Shown here: positions 8,726 to 19,128 of the stretch, in pieces
Layout of the letters: each line of letters opens with the position of its first letter
How positions within the stretch are numbered: position 1 is the stretch's first letter
Assembly (NCBI GenBank): GCA_900548875.1
Contig: URMA01000001.1
Span: forward strand, 1-64,000
Length of the DNA: 64,000 nt
Reading direction: 5' to 3'
Source: an uncultured Porphyromonadaceae bacterium
Lineage (GTDB): Bacteria > Bacteroidota > Bacteroidia > Bacteroidales > Muribaculaceae
Program-made: the position numbers and the translations under genes
The notes under the pieces: generated by a model
Databases searched by the model: none
Told to the model about the DNA's origin: nothing
What the model saw: only the letters and a program-made list of their open reading frames with translations

Positions 8726-10069
8726 ATGGGAAACCCTAAAGCATTTCTTACTATACCACGCCAGGAAGCCGGATATCGTCCTATACATGACCGAATCAAC
8801 GACTACGGCGAAGTTGAACAGACTCTCAACACCAGCGAACGCAAGCTCCAGGCATCACGATGCATGGACTGCGGCGTTCCGTTCTGCCACTGGGCATGTC
8901 CGCTTGGCAACCGCCCTCCTGAATTTCAGGATGCGCTCTACAAAGGAAAATGGAAAGAAGCTTACCAGATACTGACGGCAACCAACGACTTTCCCGAATT
9001 CACGGGACGTATCTGCCCTGCCCTGTGTGAAAAAAGCTGTGTGCTCAAACTGACCATCGACGCTCCCGTCACCATCCGTGAAGACGAAGGTGCCATCATT
9101 GAGGCAGCCTTCCGTGAAGGCATCGTAAAGCCTGTCATTCCGGAACGGAACGGCAAAAAAGTGGCTGTAATCGGTTCCGGACCTTCTGGACTGGCTGCAG
9201 CTAACCAGCTTAACCACCGAGGCTATGAAGTGACTGTATTCGAAAAACAAGAATATATTGGGGGCATGCTCCGTTTCGGTATTCCTAACTTCAAGCTGAA
9301 CAAAGCGATTGTCGACCGCCGACTTCAACTGATGGAAACTGAAGGAGTCATCTTCCGCCCGAACACGGAAATCGACATACACAATCTTCCTGCCGGTTTC
9401 GACGCTTATTGCATCTGCACCGGGACACCGCAGGCACGCGACCTGCCCGTCCCCGGTCGCGAACTGAAAGGCGTTCACTTCGCCATGGAAATGCTGTCGC
9501 AGCAAATCCGCGTACTTGCCGGACAGACATTCTCAAAAGAAGAACGTATCACTGCAAAAGGGAAAAATGTGCTTGTCATCGGCGGTGGGGACACGGGTAG
9601 CGACTGTATCGGAACGAGCAACCGTCAAGGTGCCAAGAGCGTGACACAAATCGAAATCATGCCCAAACCGCCCGTAGGACACAATCCCAATACCCCGTGG
9701 CCGCAATGGCCAATCGTGCTCAAGACGAGCTCCAGCCACGAAGAAGGCTGCGAACGCCGCTGGTGTCTGACGACCAACAAATTCATCGGCGACAAGGACG
9801 GACAGGTTTGCGGAGCTGAAGTAGAAGAAGTGGAATGGTTGCCGAATCCCGACGGAGGACGTCCCATCATGCACCCCACAGGGAAAAAGGAAATTCTGAA
9901 AGCTGACCTTGTGCTCCTTGCAATGGGCTTCCTGAAGCCGGAACAGCCTGCATTCCCTGAAAACGTATTCATTGCCGGCGATGCTGCTACGGGAGCAAGC
10001 CTGGTCGTGAAATGTATCGCAGGAGGAAGAAAAGCGGCTGCCGACATTGACCGCTTCCTGTCAAAATAA
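8726..10069 (+). CDS. gltD: glutamate synthase small subunit
   Basis: The product passes electrons from NADPH via FAD and 4Fe-4S clusters to GltB. The 447-residue protein has the cysteine-rich N-terminal domain (CMDCGVPFCHWACPLGN and GRICPALCEKSC), an FAD-binding GSGPSGLAAANQL and an NADPH-binding GGGDTGSDC. It is about 25 residues shorter than E. coli GltD but shows no missing motif. It starts 34 bases after gltB. No frameshift is seen. Confidence 0.96.
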   Translation: MGNPKAFLTIPRQEAGYRPIHDRINDYGEVEQTLNTSERKLQASRCMDCGVPFCHWACPLGNRPPEFQDALYKGKWKEAYQILTATNDFPEFTGRICPALCEKSCVLKLTIDAPVTIREDEGAIIEAAFREGIVKPVIPERNGKKVAVIGSGPSGLAAANQLNHRGYEVTVFEKQEYIGGMLRFGIPNFKLNKAIVDRRLQLMETEGVIFRPNTEIDIHNLPAGFDAYCICTGTPQARDLPVPGRELKGVHFAMEMLSQQIRVLAGQTFSKEERITAKGKNVLVIGGGDTGSDCIGTSNRQGAKSVTQIEIMPKPPVGHNPNTPWPQWPIVLKTSSSHEEGCERRWCLTTNKFIGDKDGQVCGAEVEEVEWLPNPDGGRPIMHPTGKKEILKADLVLLAMGFLKPEQPAFPENVFIAGDAATGASLVVKCIAGGRKAAADIDRFLSK

Positions 10070-10101
10070 CCCAATAGCAACAATTTTAAATCAATATCAG
10101 T

Positions 10102-11775
10102 ATGTGCGGAATTGCAACAATATTCAACATAAAAGAACAAACACCGGCGTTGCGTAAGAAAGCTCTGGAGATGGCAAAAAAGATTCGTCACCGCGGACCG
10201 GACTGGAGCGGTATCTACTGCGGCAAGACAGCCATTCTTGCCCACGAACGACTTTCGATTGTCGATCCCCAAAGCGGCCGTCAACCGTTGTTTTCTCCCG
10301 ACCGGAAGCAAGTGCTTGCAGTAAACGGTGAAATCTACAACCACCGTGACATCCGCAAGCAGTATGCCGGACGCTATGAATTTCAAACCGGCTCCGACTG
10401 CGAAGTTATCCTTGCCCTCTACCGTGACAAGGGCATCAACTTCCTTGAAGACCTGAACGGCATCTACGCTTTTGCACTTTACGATGAAGAAAAGGACGAT
10501 TTTCTCATCGCCCGTGACCCGATAGGTGTCATTCCCCTTTACATCGGACGAGACAAGGACGGAAAAGTATATTGTGCCAGTGAACTGAAGGCGCTGGAAG
10601 GTTTCTGCGACGAATACGAACCATTCCTCCCCGGACACTATTACCTCGGAAGTGAAGGCAAGATGAAACGCTGGTACAAACGCGACTGGATGGAATACGA
10701 CGCCGTGAAGGACAACGGCGGCAGTGCAGCCGATGTCCGTGTGGCTTTGGAAGCAGCGGTAAAACGGCAGCTGATGTCAGACGTGCCTTACGGTGTGCTG
10801 CTGTCAGGCGGTCTTGACAGTTCCGTAATCTCGGCAGTAGCCAAACTGTATGCCTCCAAACGAATCGAAACCGACAGCCGTCAGGACGCATGGTGGCCGC
10901 AGCTCCACTCATTTGCAGTCGGACTGAAAGGTGCTCCCGACTTGGCAAAAGCGCGTGAAGTGGCGGAACATATCGGTACGATTCACCACGAAATAAACTA
11001 TACGATTCAAGAGGGCCTCGACGCGCTGCGTGATGTCATCTACTTCATCGAAACGTATGATGTCACCACTGTCCGAGCCTCCACTCCGATGTATCTGCTT
11101 GCCCGCGTCATCAAAAGCATGGGCATTAAAATGGTATTGAGCGGTGAAGGTGCCGACGAGGATTTCGGCGGATACCTGTATTTCCACAAAGCTCCGGATG
11201 CAAAAGCATTCCATGAAGAAACAGTACGGAAACTTTCAAAACTGCATCTTTATGACTGTCTGCGAGCCAACAAGTCGTTGGCAGCCTGGGGCGTTGAAGG
11301 CCGTGTTCCGTTCCTCGACAAGGAATTTCTGGATGTGGCCATGCGGCTGAATCCGAAATTAAAAATGTGCCCGGGCAAAACGATTGAAAAGAAGATCGTG
11401 CGCGAAGCGTTTGCCGACATGCTTCCTGAAAGCGTGGTATGGCGCCAGAAGGAACAGTTCTCCGACGGCGTGGGCTACAGTTGGATCGATACGCTGAAAC
11501 AAATTACGGCCGAAGCCGTGAGCGACGAGCAAATGGCGCACGCAGCCGAACGTTTCCCCATCAATCCGCCGATGAACAAGGAAGAATATTACTATCGCAG
11601 CATCTTCGAAGAATATTTCCCCAGCGACAGTGCTGCCCGCAGCGTGCCCAGCGTTCCGAGTGTGGCATGCTCATCGGCTGAAGCGCTTGCATGGGACGCT
11701 TCTTTCAAGAATCTCAACGACCCCAGCGGACGTGCCGTTGCAGGCGTTCACGAAGAAGCCTACTCCAAACAATAG
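10102..11775 (+). CDS. asnB: asparagine synthase (glutamine-hydrolysing)
   Basis: The product makes asparagine from aspartate, glutamine and ATP. Met1 is followed by Cys2 (MCGIATIF), the nucleophile of the class II glutaminase domain. The ATP pyrophosphatase loop SGGLDSS lies at 235-241, followed by the synthetase domain with [18 protein letters not shown]. Length 557 fits AsnB. It lies 32 bases after gltD and 16 before dapF, so it should be co-transcribed. The last 40 or so residues are rich in Ser, Ala and Pro and look like a free tail. Confidence 0.96.
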   Translation: MCGIATIFNIKEQTPALRKKALEMAKKIRHRGPDWSGIYCGKTAILAHERLSIVDPQSGRQPLFSPDRKQVLAVNGEIYNHRDIRKQYAGRYEFQTGSDCEVILALYRDKGINFLEDLNGIYAFALYDEEKDDFLIARDPIGVIPLYIGRDKDGKVYCASELKALEGFCDEYEPFLPGHYYLGSEGKMKRWYKRDWMEYDAVKDNGGSAADVRVALEAAVKRQLMSDVPYGVLLSGGLDSSVISAVAKLYASKRIETDSRQDAWWPQLHSFAVGLKGAPDLAKAREVAEHIGTIHHEINYTIQEGLDALRDVIYFIETYDVTTVRASTPMYLLARVIKSMGIKMVLSGEGADEDFGGYLYFHKAPDAKAFHEETVRKLSKLHLYDCLRANKSLAAWGVEGRVPFLDKEFLDVAMRLNPKLKMCPGKTIEKKIVREAFADMLPESVVWRQKEQFSDGVGYSWIDTLKQITAEAVSDEQMAHAAERFPINPPMNKEEYYYRSIFEEYFPSDSAARSVPSVPSVACSSAEALAWDASFKNLNDPSGRAVAGVHEEAYSKQ

Positions 11776-11791
11776 TTTTCTGAAATTTTTT

Positions 11792-12610
11792 ATGACGAAA
11801 AGAACCATAAAATTTACAAAAATGCATGGCGCTGGCAATGATTATATCTATGTCAACGCCATGCTGTATCCTATCCCCAACCCGGAAGAATGCGCCATCG
11901 AATGGAGCCGCCCCCATACAGGCATCGGAAGCGACGGGCTTGTGCTGATTGATGCCTCCGATGTGGCCGATTTCAAGATGCGCATTTTCAATGCCGACGG
12001 CTCTGAAGCCAAAATGTGCGGCAACGCCAGCCGTTGCATTGGAAAATACCTTTACGAATACGGGCTGACCGACAAAACGGTCATAACTCTGGAAACCCTC
12101 TCGGGAATAAAAGTGCTCCACCTTCACGTGAAGGACGGAACAGTAGAAAGCGTGACCGTCGACATGGGTGTTCCAACCGATATTCACGAAGTGGAACTGG
12201 GAGAACAGTATCCCTATATAAAGGGAATTGCCGTCAATGTGGGCAATCCGCATCTGGTGATATTCGTGGATGACATCACACTTGTCGACCTGCCTCAAAT
12301 AGGCCCGCGACTGGAACACCATCCGCTGTTTCCCGACCGCGTAAATGTGGAATTTGCTCAAATTCGACAGGACGGAAGCATTCGCATGCGGGTATGGGAA
12401 AGAGGTTCCGGCATTACGCAAGCCTGTGGAACCGGAGCCTGTGCTACAGCGACCGCAGCATTTTTCTGCGGACTGGCTACCCGAAAATCGGAAATTGAAA
12501 TGGACGGAGGCACACTGTTCATTGAATGGCAGGAAAGCGACAGCCACTTGTCGATGACCGGCCCTGCCACTATCGTATTTAATGGAGAAATTTCAATCAG
12601 AAACATCTAA
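11792..12610 (+). CDS. dapF: diaminopimelate epimerase
   Basis: The product converts LL- to meso-diaminopimelate for lysine and peptidoglycan. The 272-residue form starting at ATG 11792 ([18 protein letters not shown]) matches the family; the open frame runs back to 11630 but that part lies inside asnB. The two catalytic cysteines are Cys76 (MCGNASRC) and Cys212 (ACGTGACATA). It sits between asnB and dapL, the enzyme that makes its substrate. Confidence 0.95.
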   Translation: MTKRTIKFTKMHGAGNDYIYVNAMLYPIPNPEECAIEWSRPHTGIGSDGLVLIDASDVADFKMRIFNADGSEAKMCGNASRCIGKYLYEYGLTDKTVITLETLSGIKVLHLHVKDGTVESVTVDMGVPTDIHEVELGEQYPYIKGIAVNVGNPHLVIFVDDITLVDLPQIGPRLEHHPLFPDRVNVEFAQIRQDGSIRMRVWERGSGITQACGTGACATATAAFFCGLATRKSEIEMDGGTLFIEWQESDSHLSMTGPATIVFNGEISIRNI

Positions 12611-12623
12611 AAGAACCGACCCT

Positions 12624-13853
12624 ATGGCACTTGTAAATGAGTCATTTTTAAAACTACCCGGAAGCTATCTTTTTTCGGACATAGCAAAAAAAGTGAATAT
12701 GTTTAAAGTTACCCACCCCGATGCCCAACTGATCCGTCTGGGCATTGGCGATGTCACGCGCCCCCTGCCACCGGCCTGCATTGAGGCCATGCACAAGGCT
12801 GTTGACGAAATGGCCAAGGCCGAAACATTCAGGGGCTACGGACCGGAACAGGGCTACGACTTTCTCATCAATGCTATCATACAAAACGACTTTGAAGCGC
12901 GCGGCGTTTCGCTTGACCCGTCGGAAGTTTTCGTCAGCGACGGAGCCAAAAGCGACACCGGCAACATCGGTGACATTCTTCACCGCGACAACAGTATCGC
13001 CGTAACGGACCCCGTATATCCGGTGTATGTCGACAGCAATGTGATGAGCGGAAGAGCGGGAGAATTGCAAGAATCAGGCTACTGGAACAACATCACCTAC
13101 CTGCCCTGCACCGCCGAAAACGATTTCCAGCCGGAACTGCCCAATCATCGCGTAGATGTCATTTATCTGTGCTGTCCAAACAACCCGACAGGAACAACCC
13201 TCACCAAACGGCAATTGAAAAAATGGGTGGACTACGCGCTGGCAAACGATTCGATTATCATGTTTGATGCCGCTTACGAGGCATTCATCCGTGAAGACAA
13301 AATTCCGCATTCCATCTATGAAATCGAAGGAGCGAAAAAATGCGCCATCGAATTCCGCAGTTTCTCGAAAACGGCTGGTTTCACCGGTGTAAGATGCGGT
13401 TATACGGTTGTTCCCAAAGAGGTGACGGCCACAACTATCGACGGAACAAAGGTATCGCTCAATGCGCTTTGGAACCGCCGTCAATGCACGAAATTCAACG
13501 GTACGAGCTATATTACCCAGCGGGCTGCTGAAGCCGTATACACCGAAGAAGGGAAAAAACAGATAAAAGACACGATTGACTATTATCTTGAAAATGCCCG
13601 CATCATGCGCGAAGGCTTGTCGGAAGCCGGCCTGAAAGTTTTCGGAGGTGTCAATTCCCCCTATTTGTGGCTTAAAACCCCCGACGGCGTTGGCTCATGG
13701 AAATTTTTCGACGAATTGCTCAACCGCGTTCATATTGTAGGGACTCCGGGCGCCGGGTTCGGTCCGAGCGGGGAAGGCTATCTGCGGCTCACCGCTTTCG
13801 GTGAACGCGACAACTGCATCGAGGCGATGAAACGTATCCGAGAGAAATTCTAA
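12624..13853 (+). CDS. dapL: LL-diaminopimelate aminotransferase
   Basis: The product converts tetrahydrodipicolinate directly to LL-diaminopimelate with glutamate as amino donor, bypassing the succinyl or acetyl route. ATG 12624 gives 409 residues beginning [17 protein letters not shown], the family's usual start and length; the frame is open 14 codons further back, overlapping dapF. The PLP lysine is Lys249 in [12 protein letters not shown], with CCPNNPTGT at 183-191. It is the last gene of the gltB operon; a strong terminator follows. Co-transcription with gltBD would couple it to glutamate supply (inference). Confidence 0.95.
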   Translation: MALVNESFLKLPGSYLFSDIAKKVNMFKVTHPDAQLIRLGIGDVTRPLPPACIEAMHKAVDEMAKAETFRGYGPEQGYDFLINAIIQNDFEARGVSLDPSEVFVSDGAKSDTGNIGDILHRDNSIAVTDPVYPVYVDSNVMSGRAGELQESGYWNNITYLPCTAENDFQPELPNHRVDVIYLCCPNNPTGTTLTKRQLKKWVDYALANDSIIMFDAAYEAFIREDKIPHSIYEIEGAKKCAIEFRSFSKTAGFTGVRCGYTVVPKEVTATTIDGTKVSLNALWNRRQCTKFNGTSYITQRAAEAVYTEEGKKQIKDTIDYYLENARIMREGLSEAGLKVFGGVNSPYLWLKTPDGVGSWKFFDELLNRVHIVGTPGAGFGPSGEGYLRLTAFGERDNCIEAMKRIREKF

Positions 13854-13879
13854 ACACAATTATACTATTACTATCTGCC

Positions 13880-13913
13880 ATCCTGCTCCCGCACATGGGG
13901 GCAGGATTTTTTT
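13880..13913 (+). terminator. terminator of the gltB-dapL operon
   Basis: An 11-bp stem (ATCCTGCTCCC / GGGGGCAGGAT, one G-T pair) with loop GCACAT is followed by seven Ts. Confidence 0.9.
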
Positions 13914-13978
13914 ACTCTCTGCAATACCTTTTTCTTGTTCATGGCAGATTTTTGAAACCTACCATCAGCTTCTACCGC

Positions 13979-14011
13979 AGTTTTTACGCTATGAACAAAA
14001 AGTTTTTACGC
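13979..14011 (+). repeat. two 11-bp direct repeats 22 bp apart, candidate operator
   Basis: AGTTTTTACGC occurs at 13979-13989 and again at 14001-14011, exactly two helical turns apart and about 30 bases upstream of TAACTTTA (14041). The spacing resembles binding sites of dimeric LytTR-type regulators, but the match to their consensus is only partial. Confidence 0.45.
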
Positions 14012-14082
14012 ATTGGAATGCCCCTCGACCGCTAATTTTCTAACTTTAACCCAAATCGGAAATCAGACTTTATGGTGAAATT

Positions 14083-14122
14083 CGCAACTGCTGTCAGAAA
14101 GCAATACGCCGACAGCAGTGCG
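14083..14122 (+). other. leader hairpin upstream of WG-repeat gene
   Basis: CGCAACTGCTGTC (14083-14095) pairs with GACAGCAGTGCG (14111-14122), 12 pairs with one bulged A and a 15-base loop. There is no T-run, so it is a leader structure rather than a terminator. Its role is unknown. Confidence 0.4.
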
Positions 14123-14214
14123 GACGACAACCAATGACCATTTTGAATTAAACACATTCTGCTAACAGCGGCCATTGAATCCGCACCAGTTATTTAACCT
14201 AACAAAAACTTTTT

Positions 14215-16734
14215 ATGAAAAGAAACTTCATTCTACTCGCCGTACTACTGATAGCGGCAAACGCCGGAGATGCACAAAGTCTTTCAAAAATCCTGAAAGG
14301 GGCCAACAAGGTGCTCGAAACCGTCAATGCAATGACCGAGACTCCCAAGAAAAATGAAAAACAACAAGACAAGGCTGCCACACAAAAGGCAACGCCCCAG
14401 CAGGACGCTGCCGCCGACAACTTCATTCCTATTGCGGAGGTCAACACCAACCAGTTCGCCAATGTTCCCTATCTGACCGACGAAACCGTATTTATTGACA
14501 AAGAAGTCAACGAACAGATGCTATCGGATGTCAGCGAGGGAATCTTTTCCATTATGGAATACAACCGTGAAATAGGCTATCTGGGCTATTACAGCTTTTA
14601 CTCCATTGACGGCGACTATATTTTTCCACCCATGTGGGAAGCTCCCGGAAAAGAAGTTCCACGATTCGACAGCGGTGCGGCTGTCGTAAAATATCCCCGC
14701 AAACTGAACTCCAACCAGCAGCATGCCATCATTTACGCCGACGGCACCGTACGCGAACTGCCCGTCACGTGGGATGAAGTTACCCAATTTTACGACGGAA
14801 TTGCAATGGTACGCGAAATGATTCCGCGACAAAAGCCACAAATATTCTACATCAACACAAAAGGCGAAAAAATTCTGCCCCATCTTACCCACACTTACGA
14901 GATGCGGGGTCCGATGGGTGTCGACGGGAGAATGAAGCACCTCAAAGAAAACCGCCGGGCCTATTTCAGCTATAAGGATCAGAAATGGGGCTATCTGGAC
15001 TCCAACGGCAAAGTTGTCATAACACCGCAATTTCAGGAAGTGCGCGATTTCAGCAACGGCTATGCGCTGGCCATTGTCAGAGGAGAAAATTCACGCGACA
15101 AGGCAGTATTCATCGACTTGTCGGGAAAAATCGTCACGGATATTCCTACAACAGCCACAACTCTCTACTATGCAGAACCCGTCAGCGATGTCGACAATGG
15201 CATTTTCTGCATCCGCAACCATAATGCAACCGTTTATTACAATCTTGAAGGGAAGGAAGTGGCACAATATCCCGAAGGAACACCGTTCCACAACGGATAT
15301 GCTTTCGTAAAAACCACGTCAAAGCACGATTCACCCGTCTGCATAGTTGACAGCCAGTTCAATGTCAAGAAAACAATCGGTTTCGAGAACATTGCCTTGA
15401 ATTCCGAAAAAGCCGAATTCAACGACATGTCGCTGAGCACATTTGCCAAAAAGTATGTATTTACCGACGACGGTAATCTGATACTGCGCAACAGTCCACA
15501 AAACGACGGTAAAATCCTCGACTTTTCAGACGACGGCTACAGTAAAGCTCAGGACAAATTTATTGTCGATTCAAAAGAAGATCACTATTGGGGCTATCTG
15601 AATCCGCAAGGTGAAATGGAAATATTGTTTGCCAAGACGGACACTACCAAACAATGGAAGGCGAAAGGTCCGAAAGACCCGACAAAAGCATTGTACAATA
15701 TTCTCGTCAAGGCTTATCCGGAAAAAGGCGGCACAGTCAGCGGTTCGGGTAAATATGAATATGGCGATACGGTCTACATTTCGGCAACCGCCAACGATGA
15801 ATGGCTGATTTCGGGAACGGAAGCGTCCAATCCGTCAATGAACACCCGCCATCCGGCAAAATACGTAGTACAAAGCGATGGGGAAATTACGGTATATTTC
15901 TCCAAAATTGAAAATCCGGAGGCTCCTGACAGCCATGCTTTTGAAGGAACTGTCACGCTGACAGACATCGAGGGCAACACCATGGTTGAATTCCCGCTGT
16001 ATCTGGAAACAGATGCCAACGGCAACTACAAATCGCCCTATGGCGATAACACGTATGGCGTACTCGCTCCCATGCTTGACCCGAAAAAAGTGCTCACCAA
16101 CCAACTGTCGAGGGAAGGGAAGGCCGTAGAAGGCAGCAAAGTGGCTTACAATTGTTTCTATGTGCCTTTTAAAGTCGTAGGTACGATGGAGGCCAACGGC
16201 AAAAAATATCTGGCAGTGGACGGCGGACAAATCTCTGTCCGAAACATGACCATACTATCGACCGACAAGACCCAAATCAACAGCCTCAACACGCTGATGG
16301 CCAACCTCATGGTCCAATTTGAGGGAATGAGCGACATTGAAGTGCCTCCATACAGCTATCGCATTGAGATGCTCGAAACCGATGCATCGACCGGAGAATT
16401 TACCTTCGGAAACATGGAATGCTTCTCGCCTCAATACGGATGGCTTTCGAGCGACGATTCCCGACTGTTCAAATTCCACAAGTCACTTTTCATAATCGGA
16501 TATACAAAACCCCTTCACAGTGATATGTTCAAAGGAATCCGCATGAAAAAAGCGCAGAAACGCAACGATATCCTGTGGTATCCGCCTGAATCCTATTACA
16601 AGTCGGACGCCGGTTTCGTCGAAAATCTCGGCAAACAATACCGGGAGTTCGTTTCTGACAAAGATATGCTGAAAAATCTCAATCTGATGGACTTGACCAA
16701 GGCTGCCGACGAAAACATATTCAAAAAATTTTAA
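14215..16734 (+). CDS. secreted WG-repeat protein with InlB-like repeat domain
   Basis: The 839-residue product begins with a signal peptide (MKRNFILLAVLLIAANAGDAQ) and a polar Gln/Lys/Ala-rich linker to about residue 75. Residues of about 115-470 contain WG-type repeats, clearest in QKWGYLDSNGKVVITPQF (about 256-273) and again in YWGYLNPQGEMEILF near 460. Residues about 497-563 (AYPEKGGTVSGSGKYEYGD) look like the bacterial InlB/Flg_new-type beta repeat. The remaining 270 residues match nothing I recognise. WG proteins are usually extracellular binding modules without a known common function. The gene lies between dapL and glnN but has its own terminator on each side, so a nitrogen role is not implied. 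Confidence 0.7.
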   Translation: MKRNFILLAVLLIAANAGDAQSLSKILKGANKVLETVNAMTETPKKNEKQQDKAATQKATPQQDAAADNFIPIAEVNTNQFANVPYLTDETVFIDKEVNEQMLSDVSEGIFSIMEYNREIGYLGYYSFYSIDGDYIFPPMWEAPGKEVPRFDSGAAVVKYPRKLNSNQQHAIIYADGTVRELPVTWDEVTQFYDGIAMVREMIPRQKPQIFYINTKGEKILPHLTHTYEMRGPMGVDGRMKHLKENRRAYFSYKDQKWGYLDSNGKVVITPQFQEVRDFSNGYALAIVRGENSRDKAVFIDLSGKIVTDIPTTATTLYYAEPVSDVDNGIFCIRNHNATVYYNLEGKEVAQYPEGTPFHNGYAFVKTTSKHDSPVCIVDSQFNVKKTIGFENIALNSEKAEFNDMSLSTFAKKYVFTDDGNLILRNSPQNDGKILDFSDDGYSKAQDKFIVDSKEDHYWGYLNPQGEMEILFAKTDTTKQWKAKGPKDPTKALYNILVKAYPEKGGTVSGSGKYEYGDTVYISATANDEWLISGTEASNPSMNTRHPAKYVVQSDGEITVYFSKIENPEAPDSHAFEGTVTLTDIEGNTMVEFPLYLETDANGNYKSPYGDNTYGVLAPMLDPKKVLTNQLSREGKAVEGSKVAYNCFYVPFKVVGTMEANGKKYLAVDGGQISVRNMTILSTDKTQINSLNTLMANLMVQFEGMSDIEVPPYSYRIEMLETDASTGEFTFGNMECFSPQYGWLSSDDSRLFKFHKSLFIIGYTKPLHSDMFKGIRMKKAQKRNDILWYPPESYYKSDAGFVENLGKQYREFVSDKDMLKNLNLMDLTKAADENIFKKF

Positions 16735-16775
16735 TCCGCTCAATCCAAATCGGCTCTAACGGCTGTAACAACAAA

Positions 16776-16806
16776 AAATCCCCCGACGCTGTCAATCGGG
16801 GGATTT
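16776..16806. terminator. bidirectional terminator between WG-repeat gene and glnN
   Basis: AAATCCCCCGA (16776-16786) and TCGGGGGATTT (16796-16806) form a perfect 11-bp stem with A- and T-rich flanks between convergent genes. Confidence 0.85.
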
Positions 16807-16938
16807 GCATGAAGATCGTCTTTTCTTCATGAACGAAAGACATTCCACAGAAATTGCTCACGCAATAACATAATGGATTTCGCATTATTAAAGAATAGCT
16901 TCAAAAAGAAGTGTCTCTCAAAAAACTGCTATCACTGT

Positions 16939-19128
16939 CTATCTAATAAATAACATTTCACGATATTTAGGCAGTGTCCACATCTGATCGTCAACGATCA
17001 ATTCCAACTTGTCGATATGATAACGGATCTGCTCCAACATCGGGGCAATCTTATCATGGTAGGCAATTGACTTTTCTCGTTCATCGGCAATTTTGTTTGC
17101 CACCTTACGTGCTGCCACCATCTCATCGACATGCTCTTTAATATAGGCTGTATGTTCGGCTATTTGTTGAATAATGGACAGATTTTCTGCTGACAGTTTT
17201 GCAGCTACATCTTCAGGGAATAGACCTTTCATCTTGTAGACGTTGTCAATCAGTTTGGTCTGATATTCAATGGCTACAGGAACAATATGATTCATCACCA
17301 AATCACCCAGCACGCGGGCCTCGATCTGAATCTTTTTCGTGTAGGTTTCCCATTTCACCTCGTTACGGGCTTCCAGTTCCTTGTGAGTCATTACGCCGGT
17401 CGATTCGAACATCTTGACGGAGGATTCGCTCAAGTAGTTGTCGAAAATCAACGGACAGCTTGTTTCACAATCCAGTCCACGACGTGCAGCCTCTTCCTTC
17501 CATTCGTCGCTGTAACCGTTGCCGTCGAAACGGATAGGCTTGCAAATCTTGATATACTTTCTGAGAACTTTCAGAATAGCGGACATCTTTTCAGTTCCGG
17601 CATTGATAAGCTCGTCAACTTCCGACTTGAACATAACCAATTGTTCAGCCACTGCTGCATTCAATGCAATCATGGCGCTTGCACAGTTGGCTTCCGAACC
17701 TACGGCACGGAATTCAAAGCGGTTTCCGGTGAAGGCAAATGGAGAAGTACGGTTACGGTCGGTATTGTCAATCAGCAGTTCCGGGATTTGCGGAATGTCA
17801 AGCTTCATTCCATGTTTGCCGCCCAGCGATATGAGATTTTCGCTTTCCGTTTCTTCCAAATGATCAAGCACACGGCTCAATTGAGTTCCCAAGAAAGAAG
17901 AAATAATTGCAGGGGGCGCTTCGTTGGCACCCAGACGATGGGCGTTTGTTGCACTCATAATGGAAGCCTTCAGCAAACCATTGTGACGATATACAGCCAT
18001 CAATGTATTGACAATGAACGTAATGAAACGCAGGTTGTCTTCAGCAGTCTTGCCAGGAGCCATCAGCAGTACGCCGGTATCTGTACCCAGCGACCAGTTG
18101 TTGTGCTTGCCCGAACCGTTGACGCCTTTGAACGGCTTTTCATGCAGAAGCACGCGGAATCCGTGAGTACGTGCCACTTTACGCATCAATGACATCATCA
18201 ACATGTTGTGGTCAACGGCCAAGTTACATTCCTCAAAAATCGGAGCGAGTTCAAATTGGTTAGGAGCAACCTCGTTATGACGCGTTTTAACAGGAATACC
18301 CAATTCAAGAGCCTGAATTTCAAGATCCTTCATGAAGGCAGCAACACGTGAAGGAATTGCACCGAAGTAATGGTCTTCCAACTGTTGGTTTTTGGATGCT
18401 TCGTGGCCCATCAGTGTGCGGCCGGTCAGCAACAGGTCAGGACGGGCGGCATACAAACCTTCGTCAACAAGGAAATATTCCTGTTCCCATCCCAAATATG
18501 AATAAACCTTCTTTACATTTTCGTCGAAATAGTGGCACACATCGACAGCAGCCTTATTAACTGCGCTCAAAGCCTTCAGCAACGGAGCCTTATAGTCAAG
18601 CGACTCGCCCGTATAGGCAATGAATACTGTCGGAATACACAACGTGTCTTCCACAACGAAAACTGGAGAAGATGGATCCCAGGCACTATATCCACGAGCT
18701 TCAAAAGTGTTTCGGATACCGCCATTCGGGAATGATGATGCATCAGGTTCTTGCTGAACAAGCAGTTTTCCGGAAAATTCCTCAATCATTCCGCCTTTAC
18801 CGTCATGTTCAACAAAGGAGTCGTGCTTTTCAGCCGTGCCTTCTGTCAAAGGTTGGAACCAGTGTGTGTAATGAGTAGCGCCCAGTTCGCTTGCCCATTT
18901 TTTCATTCCGGCAGCAACATCATCGGCTATGCTACGGTCAAGAGCCGCTCCATTGTCGATAGCATCGGTCAATTTCTTGAAGACGTCGCCCGACAAATAC
19001 TTGAACATCTTTTCGCGGGTGAACACATATTTGCCGAAATATTCACTCGGACGCTCCTTTGGAATCGCCACTTTCATTTCTTTCGCCCGGAAGGCTCTTT
19101 CAACAACTCGAAATCTAAGTTTTGACAT
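16939..19128 (-). CDS. glnN: type III glutamine synthetase
   Basis: The product makes glutamine from glutamate, ammonia and ATP. At 729 residues it is much longer than GSI (about 470), the size of the GSIII family found in Bacteroidota, cyanobacteria and some Firmicutes. Characteristic blocks are visible, such as YLGWEQEYFLVDEGLY (substrate-binding Glu residues), KPFKGVNGSGKHNNWSLGTD (ATP-site Asn/Gly/His block) and NRTSPFAFTGNRFEFRAVGS. It faces the gltB operon with a promoter of its own and, with GltBD, would complete the GS-GOGAT cycle. Confidence 0.96.
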   Translation of the reverse strand: MSKLRFRVVERAFRAKEMKVAIPKERPSEYFGKYVFTREKMFKYLSGDVFKKLTDAIDNGAALDRSIADDVAAGMKKWASELGATHYTHWFQPLTEGTAEKHDSFVEHDGKGGMIEEFSGKLLVQQEPDASSFPNGGIRNTFEARGYSAWDPSSPVFVVEDTLCIPTVFIAYTGESLDYKAPLLKALSAVNKAAVDVCHYFDENVKKVYSYLGWEQEYFLVDEGLYAARPDLLLTGRTLMGHEASKNQQLEDHYFGAIPSRVAAFMKDLEIQALELGIPVKTRHNEVAPNQFELAPIFEECNLAVDHNMLMMSLMRKVARTHGFRVLLHEKPFKGVNGSGKHNNWSLGTDTGVLLMAPGKTAEDNLRFITFIVNTLMAVYRHNGLLKASIMSATNAHRLGANEAPPAIISSFLGTQLSRVLDHLEETESENLISLGGKHGMKLDIPQIPELLIDNTDRNRTSPFAFTGNRFEFRAVGSEANCASAMIALNAAVAEQLVMFKSEVDELINAGTEKMSAILKVLRKYIKICKPIRFDGNGYSDEWKEEAARRGLDCETSCPLIFDNYLSESSVKMFESTGVMTHKELEARNEVKWETYTKKIQIEARVLGDLVMNHIVPVAIEYQTKLIDNVYKMKGLFPEDVAAKLSAENLSIIQQIAEHTAYIKEHVDEMVAARKVANKIADEREKSIAYHDKIAPMLEQIRYHIDKLELIVDDQMWTLPKYREMLFIR

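Larger units (their letters stand above)
13914..14214 (+). other. leader/upstream region of WG-repeat gene
   Basis: This gap of about 300 bases holds the paired direct repeats at 13979-14011, a weak -7 box TAACTTTA at 14041-14048 and a leader hairpin at 14083-14122. No small gene is supported. The transcript leader would be about 160 bases, unusually long for this window. Confidence 0.45.

Noticed and set aside
11630..11791. Upstream extension of dapF
   Set aside because: It lies inside the asnB coding region. The family's N-terminus begins at ATG 11792.
12582..12623. Upstream start for dapL
   Set aside because: The extra 14 residues overlap dapF and are absent from the usual DapL start at [13 protein letters not shown].
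13979..14011. CRISPR array
   Set aside because: Only two 11-base copies exist, with no spacer pattern and no cas genes in the window.
16808..16835. Inverted repeat CATGAAGA/TCTTCATG after the glnN/WG terminator
   Set aside because: A short stem with no T-run next to a much stronger terminator; probably incidental.
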